Source: Vulcanimicrobiota bacterium
GTDB taxonomy: Bacteria; Vulcanimicrobiota; Vulcanimicrobiia; Eremiobacterales; Eremiobacteraceae
NCBI GenBank assembly: GCA_014304875.1
Contig: JACRUD010000145.1
Coordinates: 1-32,209, forward strand
Length of the DNA stretch: 32,209 nucleotides
Direction: 5' to 3'
The notes below the pieces were generated by a model that saw only the letters and a list, made by a program, of their open reading frames with translations, was not told the DNA's origin and did not search any database. A program made the position numbers and the translations under genes. Below, piece after piece: positions 1 through 7,785 of the stretch (within the stretch, counting starts at the first letter, position 1; each line of letters starts with the position of its first letter).

Positions 1-1013
1 CCTCCGTGCGATGGTCGTTGACCATCGTGTACGGCTGCAGGGTGTAGGAACGAATCTGGCTGCCCCACTCGATGGCGCTTTTCTGGCCGCCTAACGCCGC
101 CATCTTGGCAGCGCGCTCCTCACGCTCGCGCTGAGCCAGTTTCGCCGCCAGCATCTTCATCGCCCGATTGCGGTTCGCAAGCTGCGAACGTTCGGTCTGG
201 CAGGCGACGATCAGCCCGGTCGCTTTGTGAATGATACGGATCGCGCTTTCCGTCTTATTGACGTATTGCCCACCCGCGCCGCCGCTTTTGTAAGTCTCCG
301 TCTCGATCTCGTCCGGCTTGATCTCCACGTCGTCGTCGGAGTCTTCCAATTCCGGCGTGACGTCCACCGAGGCGAACGAAGTATGGCGGCGCTTGGCGGC
401 GTCGAAGGGCGAGATGCGCACCAGCCGGTGGACTCCCCGCTCGCTCTCGAGATACCCGTACGCGTTGCGGCCCTCCACTAAGAAAGAGACGCTCTTGAGG
501 CCCGCTTCTTCGCCCTCCAAAGTATCGACGATCTCGGTGCGATAGCTATGGCGCTCCGCCCAGCGCAAATACATGCGCAGCAGCATCGCGGTCCAGTCGC
601 ATGCCTCCGTGCCGCCGGCGCCCGCATGGATGCTGATGATCGCGCCGTGCGCATCGTACTCGCCGTCCAAAACCGCGGTCATCTCGGCCGCGTCGACGTC
701 CGCCCGCAAGCCTTCTAGAGCTCTCGCCAGCTCCGATTCCAAGGCGGCATCGGAATCGCCTAACGCCAAGTATTCTTGGACCTCTCCGGCAGCAGCCGCA
801 ATCCTTTCCAGCGGCTCGATATCGGCCTTTAGGTCGGCGACCCTTTTCATGTGCCGTTGGGCCGCCTGGGAATCATCCCAAAAGGAAGGCTGATTCGTCT
901 CTTCTTCGCGCCGCGCTATCTCCCGACGTTTGCCCGCGGCGTCAAAGGCGCACCAATAAGGTTTGTAAACGGTCCTGGAGTTTGGCGAGATCGGTGTGGA
1001 GCTGTTCGTTCAT
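1..1013 (-). CDS. prfB: Peptide chain release factor 2 (RF2), 3' end cut by window edge, programmed frameshift
   Basis: RF2 releases the finished protein at UGA and UAA stop codons. Read on the minus strand from the ATG at 1013, the first 23 codons (MNEQLHTDLAKLQDRL...) end in CTT TGA C at 947-941. Shifting +1 there opens a frame that stays open to the window edge, about 337 codons in all. In that frame the class-I release factor GGQ motif is GAGGQYVNKTESA (GGQ codons at 274-266) and the RF2-specific SPF anticodon-like tripeptide is in VRISPFDAAKRRH. A GAGG Shine-Dalgarno sequence lies 7 bases before the ATG. Only the last C-terminal residues after YTMVNDHRTE are missing. The gene follows secA, as in Bacillus (yvyD-secA-prfB). 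RF1 is ruled out because RF1 has PxT instead of SPF and no internal UGA. Confidence 0.97.
941..947 (-). promoter_or_regulatory. prfB programmed +1 frameshift slip site (CTT TGA C)
   Basis: The slip codon CTT, the in-frame UGA and the following C match the classic RF2 autoregulatory site. When RF2 is scarce, the ribosome pauses at UGA and slips by one base, making more RF2. The upstream Shine-Dalgarno-like stimulator, AGGGGG in E. coli, is weak here: the bases before CTT are TTGGTGCGC, of which only GGTG could pair with 16S rRNA. Mechanism is known for the family; the site itself is read directly. Confidence 0.93.
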
Positions 1014-1039
1014 CGGGATACCTCATCAGGGGGAAAATA

Positions 1040-1065
1040 ACGGACCTAAGGTCCGTGGTTACATT
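1040..1065 (-). repeat. Palindromic intergenic repeat, copy 1 (after secA)
   Basis: The core ACGGACCT-A-AGGTCCGT is a perfect 8-bp inverted repeat with one central base. Read on the minus strand it is preceded by ATGTAACC, matching the left flank of the other copies. It lies about 14 bases after the secA stop codon, in the direction of secA transcription, and just before the prfB ribosome binding site. Confidence 0.85.
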
Positions 1066-1078
1066 CCTTGGCTACGCT

Positions 1079-3742
1079 CTACGCGGCCGTCGCGCCGTGG
1101 CACTTTTTGAACTTCCTCCCAGAACCGCACGGGCACGGATCGTTGCGGCCGACCTTGCCGTTGGTTCGGCGCGCCGGTTCGGGGCCGCTCCCGTCCTCAC
1201 GATTGCTGTGCAGCTGGTCGAATCGGCGAGCGGCGGCCGGATCGAGCGGCAGAGCCTTGCCGGCGGTCTCAAACGGCGCGTCGGAAGGAGGCGCGAGCGT
1301 ATCTGGAGGCGGCCCCTGGACGACGATGTGGAAGTCGTCGCCGGCGAACATGGCCGCCAAGAACTCTTCCTGAATCGCGACCTTGAGGTCTTCAAAAAGC
1401 TCGAACGCCTCTTTTTCGTACTCGACGCGCGGGTCTTTTTGACCCCAGCCGCGCAATCCGATCCCCTGTTTCAGGCTGTCCATCGTGTACAGGTGGTCGA
1501 TCCACAGCCGATCCACGATCTGCAGCATGGTCCCGCGCTCCAGCATACGCAAACCTTCGCGCAGACCCGCTTCGTCCAGCTGCGAGTAGCGCGCTACCAT
1601 GCGGTCTTCTTTGTCGGAATACATGCGGTCGGCTTCAGTCGCCAGCAGTTCGACCATCTCGTCCTTAGAGAGCGGTTGCAGCCGATCGGCGGTAACGGGC
1701 TGCCCGATTCCACGCACCGACGTCTCCGTATCCGCGATGATCTGGTCGCGATCCCACTCTTGCGGGTGCGCGTTTTCGGGACAGTTGCCGTCAACTGCCT
1801 GTCTTGCTTTCCAGCGCACGATCTCGCTGATCGAGGGCCGCAGATCGTGGCCTTCAAGCACGCGCCGGCGTTCGCTATAGACGACCGTGCGCTGCTTGTT
1901 CATGACGTCGTCGTATTCCAGGACGTGCTTGCGGGCCTCGTAGTTGTGCGCTTCCACCTTCTTTTGCGCGCGCTCGATGCTGGCGGTGAGAATGCCCGCC
2001 TCGATCGGCGTGTCGTCGTCGATTTTGAAGCGCTCCATGATGTTCAAGATGCGCTCGCCGCCGAAGATGCGCATCAGTTCGTCATCGAGGCCGACGTAGA
2101 AGCGCGACGACCCCGGGTCGCCCTGCCGTCCGGAGCGGCCTCGCAGCTGGTTATCGATGCGTCTGGACTCGTGCCGCTCCGTTCCGATGATATGCAGGCC
2201 GCCGGCTTGGGTGACGCCCTCTCCGAGCTTGATGTCGACCCCGCGACCGGCCATATTCGTCGCGATGGTCACCCGCCCGGCCAGACCGGCATCTTTGATG
2301 ATCTGCGCTTCCTTCTCGTGGTACTTCGCGTTGAGGACTTGATGGTCGATGCCGCGCTTGGACAGCATGGCCGACAGCCGTTCCGATTTTTCGATCGATC
2401 GCGTTCCGACCAGAACCGGCTGCCCTTTTTGGTGCAGCTCTAAAATCTCGCCGATGACAGCACGGAATTTTCCCTCCTCGTTCTTGTAGACCATATCGTC
2501 GTAGTCTTTGCGCTTGACGGCGACGTTGGTGGGAACGGCGATGACGTCCAGCCGGTATATCTCGCGAAACTCGCGCTCCTCCGTCTTGGCCGTGCCCGTC
2601 ATGCCCGCCAGCTTTTTGTACAACCGGAAGTAGTTCTGAAACGTGATCGTGGCAAGCGTTTGGTCTTCGCTTTTGACCTTGATGCCTTCTTTTGCCTCGA
2701 TGGCCTGATGGATGCCGTCGGAATAGCGACGGCCGTACATCAAGCGGCCTGTGAACTCGTCGACGATGACGATTTCGCCGTCCTTGACGACGTATTGCTC
2801 GTCGAGGCGGAACAGCTCTTTGGCTTTGAGCGCGGCCTGCAATTGATGCGCCAGCTCCAGGTTGACCGGGTCGTACAGATTTTGGGTTCCGAGCAGGCGC
2901 TCGACCTTGGCGACTCCTTTTTCGGTGATCGGAACCGCGTGCATCTTCTCATCGACGGTATAGTCCTCGTCTTTGACGAGTTGAGGCATGATCGTGCGGG
3001 CGAATTTCTCATAGAGATGAGAAGCGTCTTCGTAGCGCGGTCCCAAAACCGCCTCGGGCCGGCCGCTGATGATGAGCGGCGTGCGGGCTTCGTCGACCAA
3101 GATGGAATCGACTTCGTCCACGATGGCGTAGTTCAACTGTCGCTGCACGCAGTAGTCGATGCTCGGCGCCATGTTGTCGCGCAGATAGTCGAACCCGACT
3201 TCGTTGTTTGTCACGTAGGTCACGTCGCTTGCGTACGCTGCATGGCGCTCGGCCGGCGCGAGAAAATGCTGGATGACGCCGACCGAAAGTCCGAGCGCAT
3301 TGTAGATCGGAGCCATCCACTCCGCGTCTCGCTTGGCGAGGTAGTCGTTGACGGTGACCAGGTGCACGCCTTTGCCTGCGAGCGCGTTGAGATACACCGG
3401 CAGCGTCGCGACGAGCGTCTTCCCTTCGCCCGTCCGCATCTCGGCGACTTTGCCCTCATGCAACACCATGCCGCCGATGAGCTGGACGTCAAACGGCCGC
3501 ATGTTCAGGGTCCGCTTGGCGATCTCGCGACAGGCGGCGAACGCCTCCGGCAGCAGCTCGTCCAACGTCGCCCCGCGAGCCAGCCGCTCGCGAAAATCCG
3601 GGGTTTTGGCGGCCAGCTCGGCGTCGCTGAGAGCCTGCATGCCGGACTCCAGCGCGTTGATACGCACCACGGTTCGGCGCAGGCGCGCGACCTCGCGGTC
3701 GTTGCCGTCGACCAGCGACTTGATCGAGTTCAGGAACGACAA
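1079..3742 (-). CDS. secA: Preprotein translocase ATPase SecA
   Basis: SecA is the ATP-driven motor that pushes unfolded proteins through the SecYEG channel at the cytoplasmic membrane. The 887-residue product has the usual size. Visible parts are the N-terminal family sequence ([21 protein letters not shown]), the Walker A motif MRTGEGKT near residue 103, the DEAD-type box [16 protein letters not shown] near residue 207, the motor-domain motif [13 protein letters not shown], and the C-terminal zinc-binding SEC-C tail [13 protein letters not shown], which binds SecB or phospholipid in other bacteria. The start is a TTG. The sequence TAAGG, which includes the hpf stop codon, lies about 10 bases upstream, so translation may be coupled to hpf, 12 bases away. 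The stop codon is TAG, so TAG is an ordinary stop in this genome. Confidence 0.98.
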   Translation of the reverse strand: MSFLNSIKSLVDGNDREVARLRRTVVRINALESGMQALSDAELAAKTPDFRERLARGATLDELLPEAFAACREIAKRTLNMRPFDVQLIGGMVLHEGKVAEMRTGEGKTLVATLPVYLNALAGKGVHLVTVNDYLAKRDAEWMAPIYNALGLSVGVIQHFLAPAERHAAYASDVTYVTNNEVGFDYLRDNMAPSIDYCVQRQLNYAIVDEVDSILVDEARTPLIISGRPEAVLGPRYEDASHLYEKFARTIMPQLVKDEDYTVDEKMHAVPITEKGVAKVERLLGTQNLYDPVNLELAHQLQAALKAKELFRLDEQYVVKDGEIVIVDEFTGRLMYGRRYSDGIHQAIEAKEGIKVKSEDQTLATITFQNYFRLYKKLAGMTGTAKTEEREFREIYRLDVIAVPTNVAVKRKDYDDMVYKNEEGKFRAVIGEILELHQKGQPVLVGTRSIEKSERLSAMLSKRGIDHQVLNAKYHEKEAQIIKDAGLAGRVTIATNMAGRGVDIKLGEGVTQAGGLHIIGTERHESRRIDNQLRGRSGRQGDPGSSRFYVGLDDELMRIFGGERILNIMERFKIDDDTPIEAGILTASIERAQKKVEAHNYEARKHVLEYDDVMNKQRTVVYSERRRVLEGHDLRPSISEIVRWKARQAVDGNCPENAHPQEWDRDQIIADTETSVRGIGQPVTADRLQPLSKDEMVELLATEADRMYSDKEDRMVARYSQLDEAGLREGLRMLERGTMLQIVDRLWIDHLYTMDSLKQGIGLRGWGQKDPRVEYEKEAFELFEDLKVAIQEEFLAAMFAGDDFHIVVQGPPPDTLAPPSDAPFETAGKALPLDPAAARRFDQLHSNREDGSGPEPARRTNGKVGRNDPCPCGSGRKFKKCHGATAA

Positions 3743-3754
3743 ACTTCGAGAACC

Positions 3755-4084
3755 TTAGCGGGCGGCATCCGTCGCGGGAGCGTCGTTTGCGCGATGATGG
3801 CGTCCGATTTTCTTCGTCTTATACTTGCGGATTTGCTGCTCCAAACTGTCGCGCACCAGATCGACCGCGGCATGCATGGTCTGCGAGCGTTCCTCGGCTT
3901 TGATGAGATAGTGAGGCAGATTCAGCGTGACATCGACGATCTGTTCGCTTCTCTCCGTGCGCAGCGTCACGTGCGCGTCGATGATGCGTTCGAAATAGTG
4001 TGCCAGGTGACCGATCTTCTCTTCGATGTAGCCGTGCAGCGCATCGTTGACGGAAAAGTTCTTGCCTTTGATGAAAACTTGCAT
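3755..4084 (-). CDS. hpf: Ribosome hibernation promoting factor, short form
   Basis: The 109-residue protein starts MQVFIKGKNFSVNDALHGYIEEKIGHLAHYF and has the single sigma-54 modulation/S30AE domain (beta-alpha-beta-beta-beta-alpha), with the conserved region NLPHYLIKAEERSQTMHAAVDLVRDSLEQQIRKYK. Members bind the decoding centre of idle 70S ribosomes and protect them during starvation. It lacks the C-terminal dimerisation domain of long HPF (usually about 180 residues), so it is a short form with a basic tail (KTKKIGRHHR). The reading frame is open further upstream, but homology begins at this ATG and an upstream GAGG is 11 bases away. It sits directly before secA. This order (hpf-secA-prfB) is known from Bacillus, where long HPF is used. 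Confidence 0.9.
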   Translation of the reverse strand: MQVFIKGKNFSVNDALHGYIEEKIGHLAHYFERIIDAHVTLRTERSEQIVDVTLNLPHYLIKAEERSQTMHAAVDLVRDSLEQQIRKYKTKKIGRHHRANDAPATDAAR

Positions 4085-4269
4085 GGAAGCGTTGCCTCGA
4101 AACGTGCCATCCGCACGGAATGCGCGGCCTTTGCGTGTTCCCGCATCCAAAGATGCGGTCCTGCCCAATAGATGAGCGCGGCGATCGCCGCCAAAACAAT
4201 GATCAAAATCACTATGCGCGCGACGATGTAGGGCCGCTGGGGGCGCGTCTTTATGATCTGTCTGCTCAT
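3967..4269 (-). CDS. Possible small single-pass membrane protein overlapping hpf
   Basis: An ATG at 4269 is preceded by a good ribosome binding site (GAGGGAGC directly upstream), 42 bases after the deacetylase stop codon. The product begins MSRQIIKTRPQRPYIVARI and then has one strongly hydrophobic helix (VILIIVLAAIAALIYWAGPHLW, residues about 20-41). No family recognised. The frame runs on to a stop at 3967, overlapping the first 118 bases of hpf in another frame, and residues after about 60 look like an out-of-frame shadow of hpf. The first 60 residues look real; the tail may be accidental, or the true stop may have been lost. The overlap makes this a moderate-to-low confidence gene. Confidence 0.4.
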   Translation of the reverse strand: MSRQIIKTRPQRPYIVARIVILIIVLAAIAALIYWAGPHLWMREHAKAAHSVRMARFEATLPCKFSSKARTFPSTMRCTATSKRRSVTWHTISNASSTRT

Positions 4270-4310
4270 GCTCCCTCGTTCGACGCACGCGGCGATAAAA
4301 TCCCGCGCCG

Positions 4311-5111
4311 TCAGCGCAGGGTGATGCGGACCGGATCGTTGATCGCGTCGATCGGCAACCGCCTCTGTAATTCGGACAGAGTGACAAACGTGAAACCGGC
4401 ACGGCGATACGCGCTCACGATGTCCGCAAGGGCCTGAATCGTGGGCTCCTTTCCGTTGTGCAGCAGTATCACCGCTGGTGAGCGCGCCTGCGCGACGACG
4501 CGGGTCACAACGTCGGCCGGCGTGACGGTTCGCCAGTCGCCGGCATCGACGTTCCAAAGCGCCACCGTTTCCCCAGCCGCCTTGGCGGCTTGCAGCGTCG
4601 CTTCGTCAAAATTCCCATGCGGCGGCCGAAAATACGTCGTCACCCGGCCGGTCACGCGGCGGATCGTCACCGCTCCATCGACGATCTCTTCGAGTTGCGC
4701 CGGGAAGGAAAGCGTCGACATCTCGGGATGGGTCAAGGTATGATTGCCCAGTTCCATGCCGGCTTGCGCTAAACGAAAAGCTATGTCTGGTTGCTCGCGT
4801 GCGTCGTCGCCGATGAGGAAAAAATCGGCGCTGACTGCGAGCCGTCGGAGGGTGGCCAGCAAAGCCGGCGTCGTGACCGGATAGGGTCCATCGTCGAACG
4901 TCAGCACGGCCAGGCGCTCGCGGCGCGGCGGCGTCAGCACGTCGGCGATGTCGCGCCTCATTCGGCTGGCCAGCTCTTGCGCCGGCGGATGCGCGATCGC
5001 GGCCGCATCCAGCGTCGCCGGCACGATGGCCGGCACCAGTTCCAGTTGAGCGTGATGCACCCAGCGGCGCATCTCGACGAACGACGCGAAGAGCATTAGG
5101 GTGACGACCAC
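4311..5111 (-). CDS. Polysaccharide deacetylase family protein (carbohydrate esterase 4)
   Basis: This 266-residue protein has all NodB-homology motifs in order: TFDDGP (catalytic base and metal Asp, near residue 70), HTLTHP (metal-binding histidines), RPPHGN, the DAGDW segment and LLHNG with the late catalytic His. Such enzymes remove acetyl groups from N-acetylated sugars of peptidoglycan or other envelope polymers. A hydrophobic N-terminus (VVVTLMLFASFV) suggests a signal anchor and an extracytoplasmic site. The start is GTG at 5111, 34 bases after the LCP gene; an ATG five codons later is the alternative. Its position next to a LytR-CpsA-Psr protein fits a role in envelope glycan modification. 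The substrate cannot be read from the sequence. Confidence 0.9.
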   Translation of the reverse strand: MVVTLMLFASFVEMRRWVHHAQLELVPAIVPATLDAAAIAHPPAQELASRMRRDIADVLTPPRRERLAVLTFDDGPYPVTTPALLATLRRLAVSADFFLIGDDAREQPDIAFRLAQAGMELGNHTLTHPEMSTLSFPAQLEEIVDGAVTIRRVTGRVTTYFRPPHGNFDEATLQAAKAAGETVALWNVDAGDWRTVTPADVVTRVVAQARSPAVILLHNGKEPTIQALADIVSAYRRAGFTFVTLSELQRRLPIDAINDPVRITLR

Positions 5112-5145
5112 CAGGCGAACGGCACGCCGGCGGCCCGCGCCGCCG

Positions 5146-6432
5146 TTATTGGATGCGATAGTCCTGGCCGACCACGATATCGATGTCGCCGCCCTTTACG
5201 CGTCCGACGGAAAAGCGGACGTTATGCATGGGCAACCGTTTTGTTACCTCGCCGAGCAGAGTCGCGTTGACCCCGATCACGGTGGTTTGAGCATTGTTGA
5301 ACGTGCCGGCATTTCCCGTCCCCACGATAGTGAATCCGCGTTGGCGAAGATAGTCGGCCAGCGCAGAAGCCGCACCTGGCGTGCCGGAGCCGTTTTCGAC
5401 CTTGACGTGAACCGTCGACGGATCGAACCGGGAACCGAAACCCACGACGAGATACTTGCGCACCAGTTCGCCGGTTTGCGTCCGGTCCTCGTATAAGACC
5501 GATTGGCCGTCCGTCCAGCCCACGTCTGCGGGGACCTGCGCGCTATGCACCTTTTGCGGTGTGACCTCGCGCAGACCAGCCGCTAGATCGACCATCTTGT
5601 CCACCGGCATGTCGGATCGCGCGTTGGCCCGTACGACTTCGATCAGAGCCGGAACGCGCAGCGCGATCGCCGGACCCTGAAAACGTCGGACCAGCGTCTG
5701 GGTTATCTGCCGCTGGCGCCGCATGCGCCCCAAATCGCCTTCCTCATCGTGCCGGAAACGTATGTAGCCGACGGTCTGCTCGCCGTTTAAGTGCTGAAGC
5801 CCTTTCTTCAAATGGATGTGCAGGTGACCCCACGAGTCGTCGTAGTCCATGTCTTTTTCGACGTTGACCGCAAGACCGCCGATGGCGTCGACTATCTTTC
5901 TGGTCGCATCGATCTTCAGCACGAAGTAGTAGTCGAACGGCGGCGTCCCAAGAGTTTTTTCAACGGTCAGCTCGCTACGCTGCGGTCCGCCGCCCGAAAA
6001 GGCGCTGTTGATCTTGCCGAAACCACTTTTGGGGATATCGACCCACAGGTCGCGCGGGATCGATAGAATGCCGATGTCCTTGGTGTTCAGGTCGATGGAA
6101 ACGGCGAGCAGCGTATCGGTGCGCGCGCCGGCTGTGTACGACTCGTCCAGATCGTTCCAGTTATCATCGATCCCCATGACCAGAACGAGCAGCTTGTCTT
6201 TGCCGAATGCCTGCGGCAAGTTTCGCCCGACGACGAGCGGGATATCTGCCAGCACGTTTCGCCAGCCGCCGTTGGTCCCCAAAAGCGCGGCGCCGGCCGC
6301 AGCGGCCAGAACCAATGCGAGAGCGATGAGCAGCAGCGGCGCGCCGCTGCGTTTGCGCGCCGGGGGGCTTGGCAACACGATCGTATCCTCGCGATCGTCC
6401 GCCGGCCGCGCATCGTCGAAGGAACGCGGCAT
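5146..6432 (-). CDS. LytR-CpsA-Psr (LCP) family envelope polymer ligase with LytR C-terminal domain
   Basis: LCP proteins transfer lipid-linked glycopolymers onto peptidoglycan or onto other envelope carriers. The 428-residue protein has a cytoplasmic N-terminus, a membrane helix (residues about 32-51, PLLLIALALVLAAAAGAALL), and an LCP domain with GARTDTLLAVSID, SIPRDLWVDIP and the arginine-rich YIRFRHDEEGDLGRMRRQRQ that binds the pyrophosphate. The C-terminal part (VHVKVENGSGTPGAASALADYLRQRGF) is a LytR_C domain. The ATG is one base after the yajQ stop codon, so translation is probably coupled to yajQ. LCP proteins are best known in monoderms, but occur in several diderm phyla. Confidence 0.93.
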   Translation of the reverse strand: MPRSFDDARPADDREDTIVLPSPPARKRSGAPLLLIALALVLAAAAGAALLGTNGGWRNVLADIPLVVGRNLPQAFGKDKLLVLVMGIDDNWNDLDESYTAGARTDTLLAVSIDLNTKDIGILSIPRDLWVDIPKSGFGKINSAFSGGGPQRSELTVEKTLGTPPFDYYFVLKIDATRKIVDAIGGLAVNVEKDMDYDDSWGHLHIHLKKGLQHLNGEQTVGYIRFRHDEEGDLGRMRRQRQITQTLVRRFQGPAIALRVPALIEVVRANARSDMPVDKMVDLAAGLREVTPQKVHSAQVPADVGWTDGQSVLYEDRTQTGELVRKYLVVGFGSRFDPSTVHVKVENGSGTPGAASALADYLRQRGFTIVGTGNAGTFNNAQTTVIGVNATLLGEVTKRLPMHNVRFSVGRVKGGDIDIVVGQDYRIQ

Positions 6433-6433
6433 T

Positions 6434-6922
6434 CTAGCGGTAGTTCACGAATTGAACGGGGAAATCGAGCTCCATGCCGTTGATCAGGGCGATCGCTTTT
6501 TGCAGGTCATCCTTTGATTTGCCGGACACGCGCAGTTGTTCATCCTGGATCTGAGTGCTGACCTTGAGCTTGGCGGCTTTGATCCCTTCGGCGAGCTTCT
6601 TTGCCCGATCTTTCGCGATGCCTTGCTCCAACGTGATCTCCTGACGGATCGTGCCTTGAGCCGCCGGCTAGGCCTTGCCGTACTTCAGCGCCTTCAAGGA
6701 GACCCCGCGTTTCACGCATTTGCTCTGCAGGATGTCGACCAAGTTCTTCAATTTGAGTTCGTCATCCGCGATCATCGTGATCTGAAGCTCGCGCAGATCG
6801 AACGATGACTTCGAATTTTTAAAATCAAAACGGGTCGCGATCTCGCGCTTGGCTTGGTTGACTGCGTCCTCTAAGCTCTGCTTGTCTACGCGCGATACGA
6901 CGTCGAAAGAAAAATCACTCAT
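6434..6922 (-). pseudogene. yajQ: yajQ nucleotide-binding protein gene interrupted by an in-frame TAG
   Basis: YajQ-family proteins are small, two-domain nucleotide-binding proteins; some bind cyclic di-GMP. Read through, the frame gives 162 residues, the normal family length (about 163 in E. coli). The first half begins MSDFSFDVVSRVDKQSLEDAV and ends ...LKALKYGKA. Codon 85 (6670-6668) is TAG, and the same frame continues PAAQGTIRQEITLEQGIAKDRAKKLAEG...SGKSKDDLQKAIALINGMELDFPVQFVNYR. The family usually has Glu in GKAE at this point, so one change GAG to TAG explains it. The ATG overlaps the rodZ-like stop by 8 bases (ATGAGTGA). The two half proteins could also be made separately: a TTG at 6631 lies at the start of the second half. 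TAG is a normal stop elsewhere here. Confidence 0.9.
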
Positions 6923-7679
6923 GCGTTCTGTTATCCGGCAACGGCGTCTTCACGGCAAAGGTTCGTTCCTGGACCTGGCCAGGGCTGCCCAGCGTGCCGA
7001 GCGCCCGGCCGTCGATGACTGCCGTCACCCCGCCCGCGTTGCCGGCTCGCAAGAGGATCTCATGAACGCCGTGAAAGCTCCTCTTCGTGCCGGCCGGAAG
7101 GGTGTTGTAGATGACCCGCTTGCCGTCGACCGTCACGGATAACCAGGATTCTTGGGTGAGCGCTAAGCGTAGGTCGATGCCCCGATGGACGTTTTCCGTC
7201 CCTGCGGCGGCCACGGCTCGCGGTGCCGGCGCGATCGCCGGATTCGCGCTGAGCGTTGCGGGCGGCCGGACGGTTCGCGTCTCGTGGCCGTGCAGCGCGA
7301 TCCCGAAGAAGTTCCAGACGACGAGCCCCACCAGCAGCGCGGCAATCGTGCTCATGGGCCACATCAGCCATGGATACCAAGAATTGGATTGGCGAGCGGC
7401 TGGGGACCGCAGCGAGACGTCCGGCGAGGTCGGGCGCGTCGGCCGGTATCGACCATCGAGGTCAGCGACGAGGCTGTCGGCGTCCAGACCGAGCAGGCGC
7501 GCGTAGTTGCGGAGAAATCCTCGCGCGTAGACCGGTTCGCCCACGGTCGCCCAATCGTCACGTTCCATGGCGGCGACGAACATCGCGCGCATGTGGAGGC
7601 GGTGGCCGGCGTCTGCAACCGTGAGTCCGTTTGCCTCGCGGGCTTGAACTAGGCGTGATCCGATTGTTTCCATTTCCAT
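6915..7679 (-). CDS. rodZ: RodZ-like helix-turn-helix membrane protein
   Basis: RodZ links the MreB cytoskeleton to the cell-wall synthesis machine. The 254-residue protein has a cytoplasmic Cro/CI-like HTH_25 domain (GSRLVQAREANGLTVADAGHRL..., residues about 6-68, with the family motif YARGFLRNYARLLGLD), a basic, Pro-rich linker, one membrane helix (MSTIAALLVGLVVWNFFGIAL near residues 105-125) and a C-terminal extracytoplasmic DUF4115-like beta domain (LTQESWLSVTVDGKRVIYNTLPAGTKRSF). Start chosen at the ATG of MEMETIGSRL; a second ATG two codons later is equally possible. The frame is open further upstream, but that stretch antisense to mnmA shows no homology. It leads the leftward run and is divergent from mnmA. 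Confidence 0.85.
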   Translation of the reverse strand: MEMETIGSRLVQAREANGLTVADAGHRLHMRAMFVAAMERDDWATVGEPVYARGFLRNYARLLGLDADSLVADLDGRYRPTRPTSPDVSLRSPAARQSNSWYPWLMWPMSTIAALLVGLVVWNFFGIALHGHETRTVRPPATLSANPAIAPAPRAVAAAGTENVHRGIDLRLALTQESWLSVTVDGKRVIYNTLPAGTKRSFHGVHEILLRAGNAGGVTAVIDGRALGTLGSPGQVQERTFAVKTPLPDNRTHE

Positions 7680-7785
7680 TTTGCGGCATTCATGACGATC
7701 GGCGCTGGTAAAGGAAATCGAAGAAGCAGCCGCCGGCAAACCGGATGGCCGGAAGGACTTTTGCCCGCGCGAGGCTAGTCCTTTA

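Noticed and set aside
851-2443. A 530-codon open frame on the plus strand, opposite secA
   Set aside because: The opposite strand encodes an unmistakable SecA with all motifs. The plus-strand frame has no family features and is a shadow of a high-GC gene.
2660-4171. A 503-codon open frame on the plus strand, opposite secA and hpf
   Set aside because: It runs across two real genes on the other strand and shows no domain; its composition is what the reverse of SecA codons gives.
6668-6670. TAG in yajQ as a reassigned sense codon
   Set aside because: TAG ends secA, RNase J, mnmA, the TolC-like gene, the ATPase gene and others here, so it is a normal stop. A site-specific read-through remains possible but is not supported by a motif.
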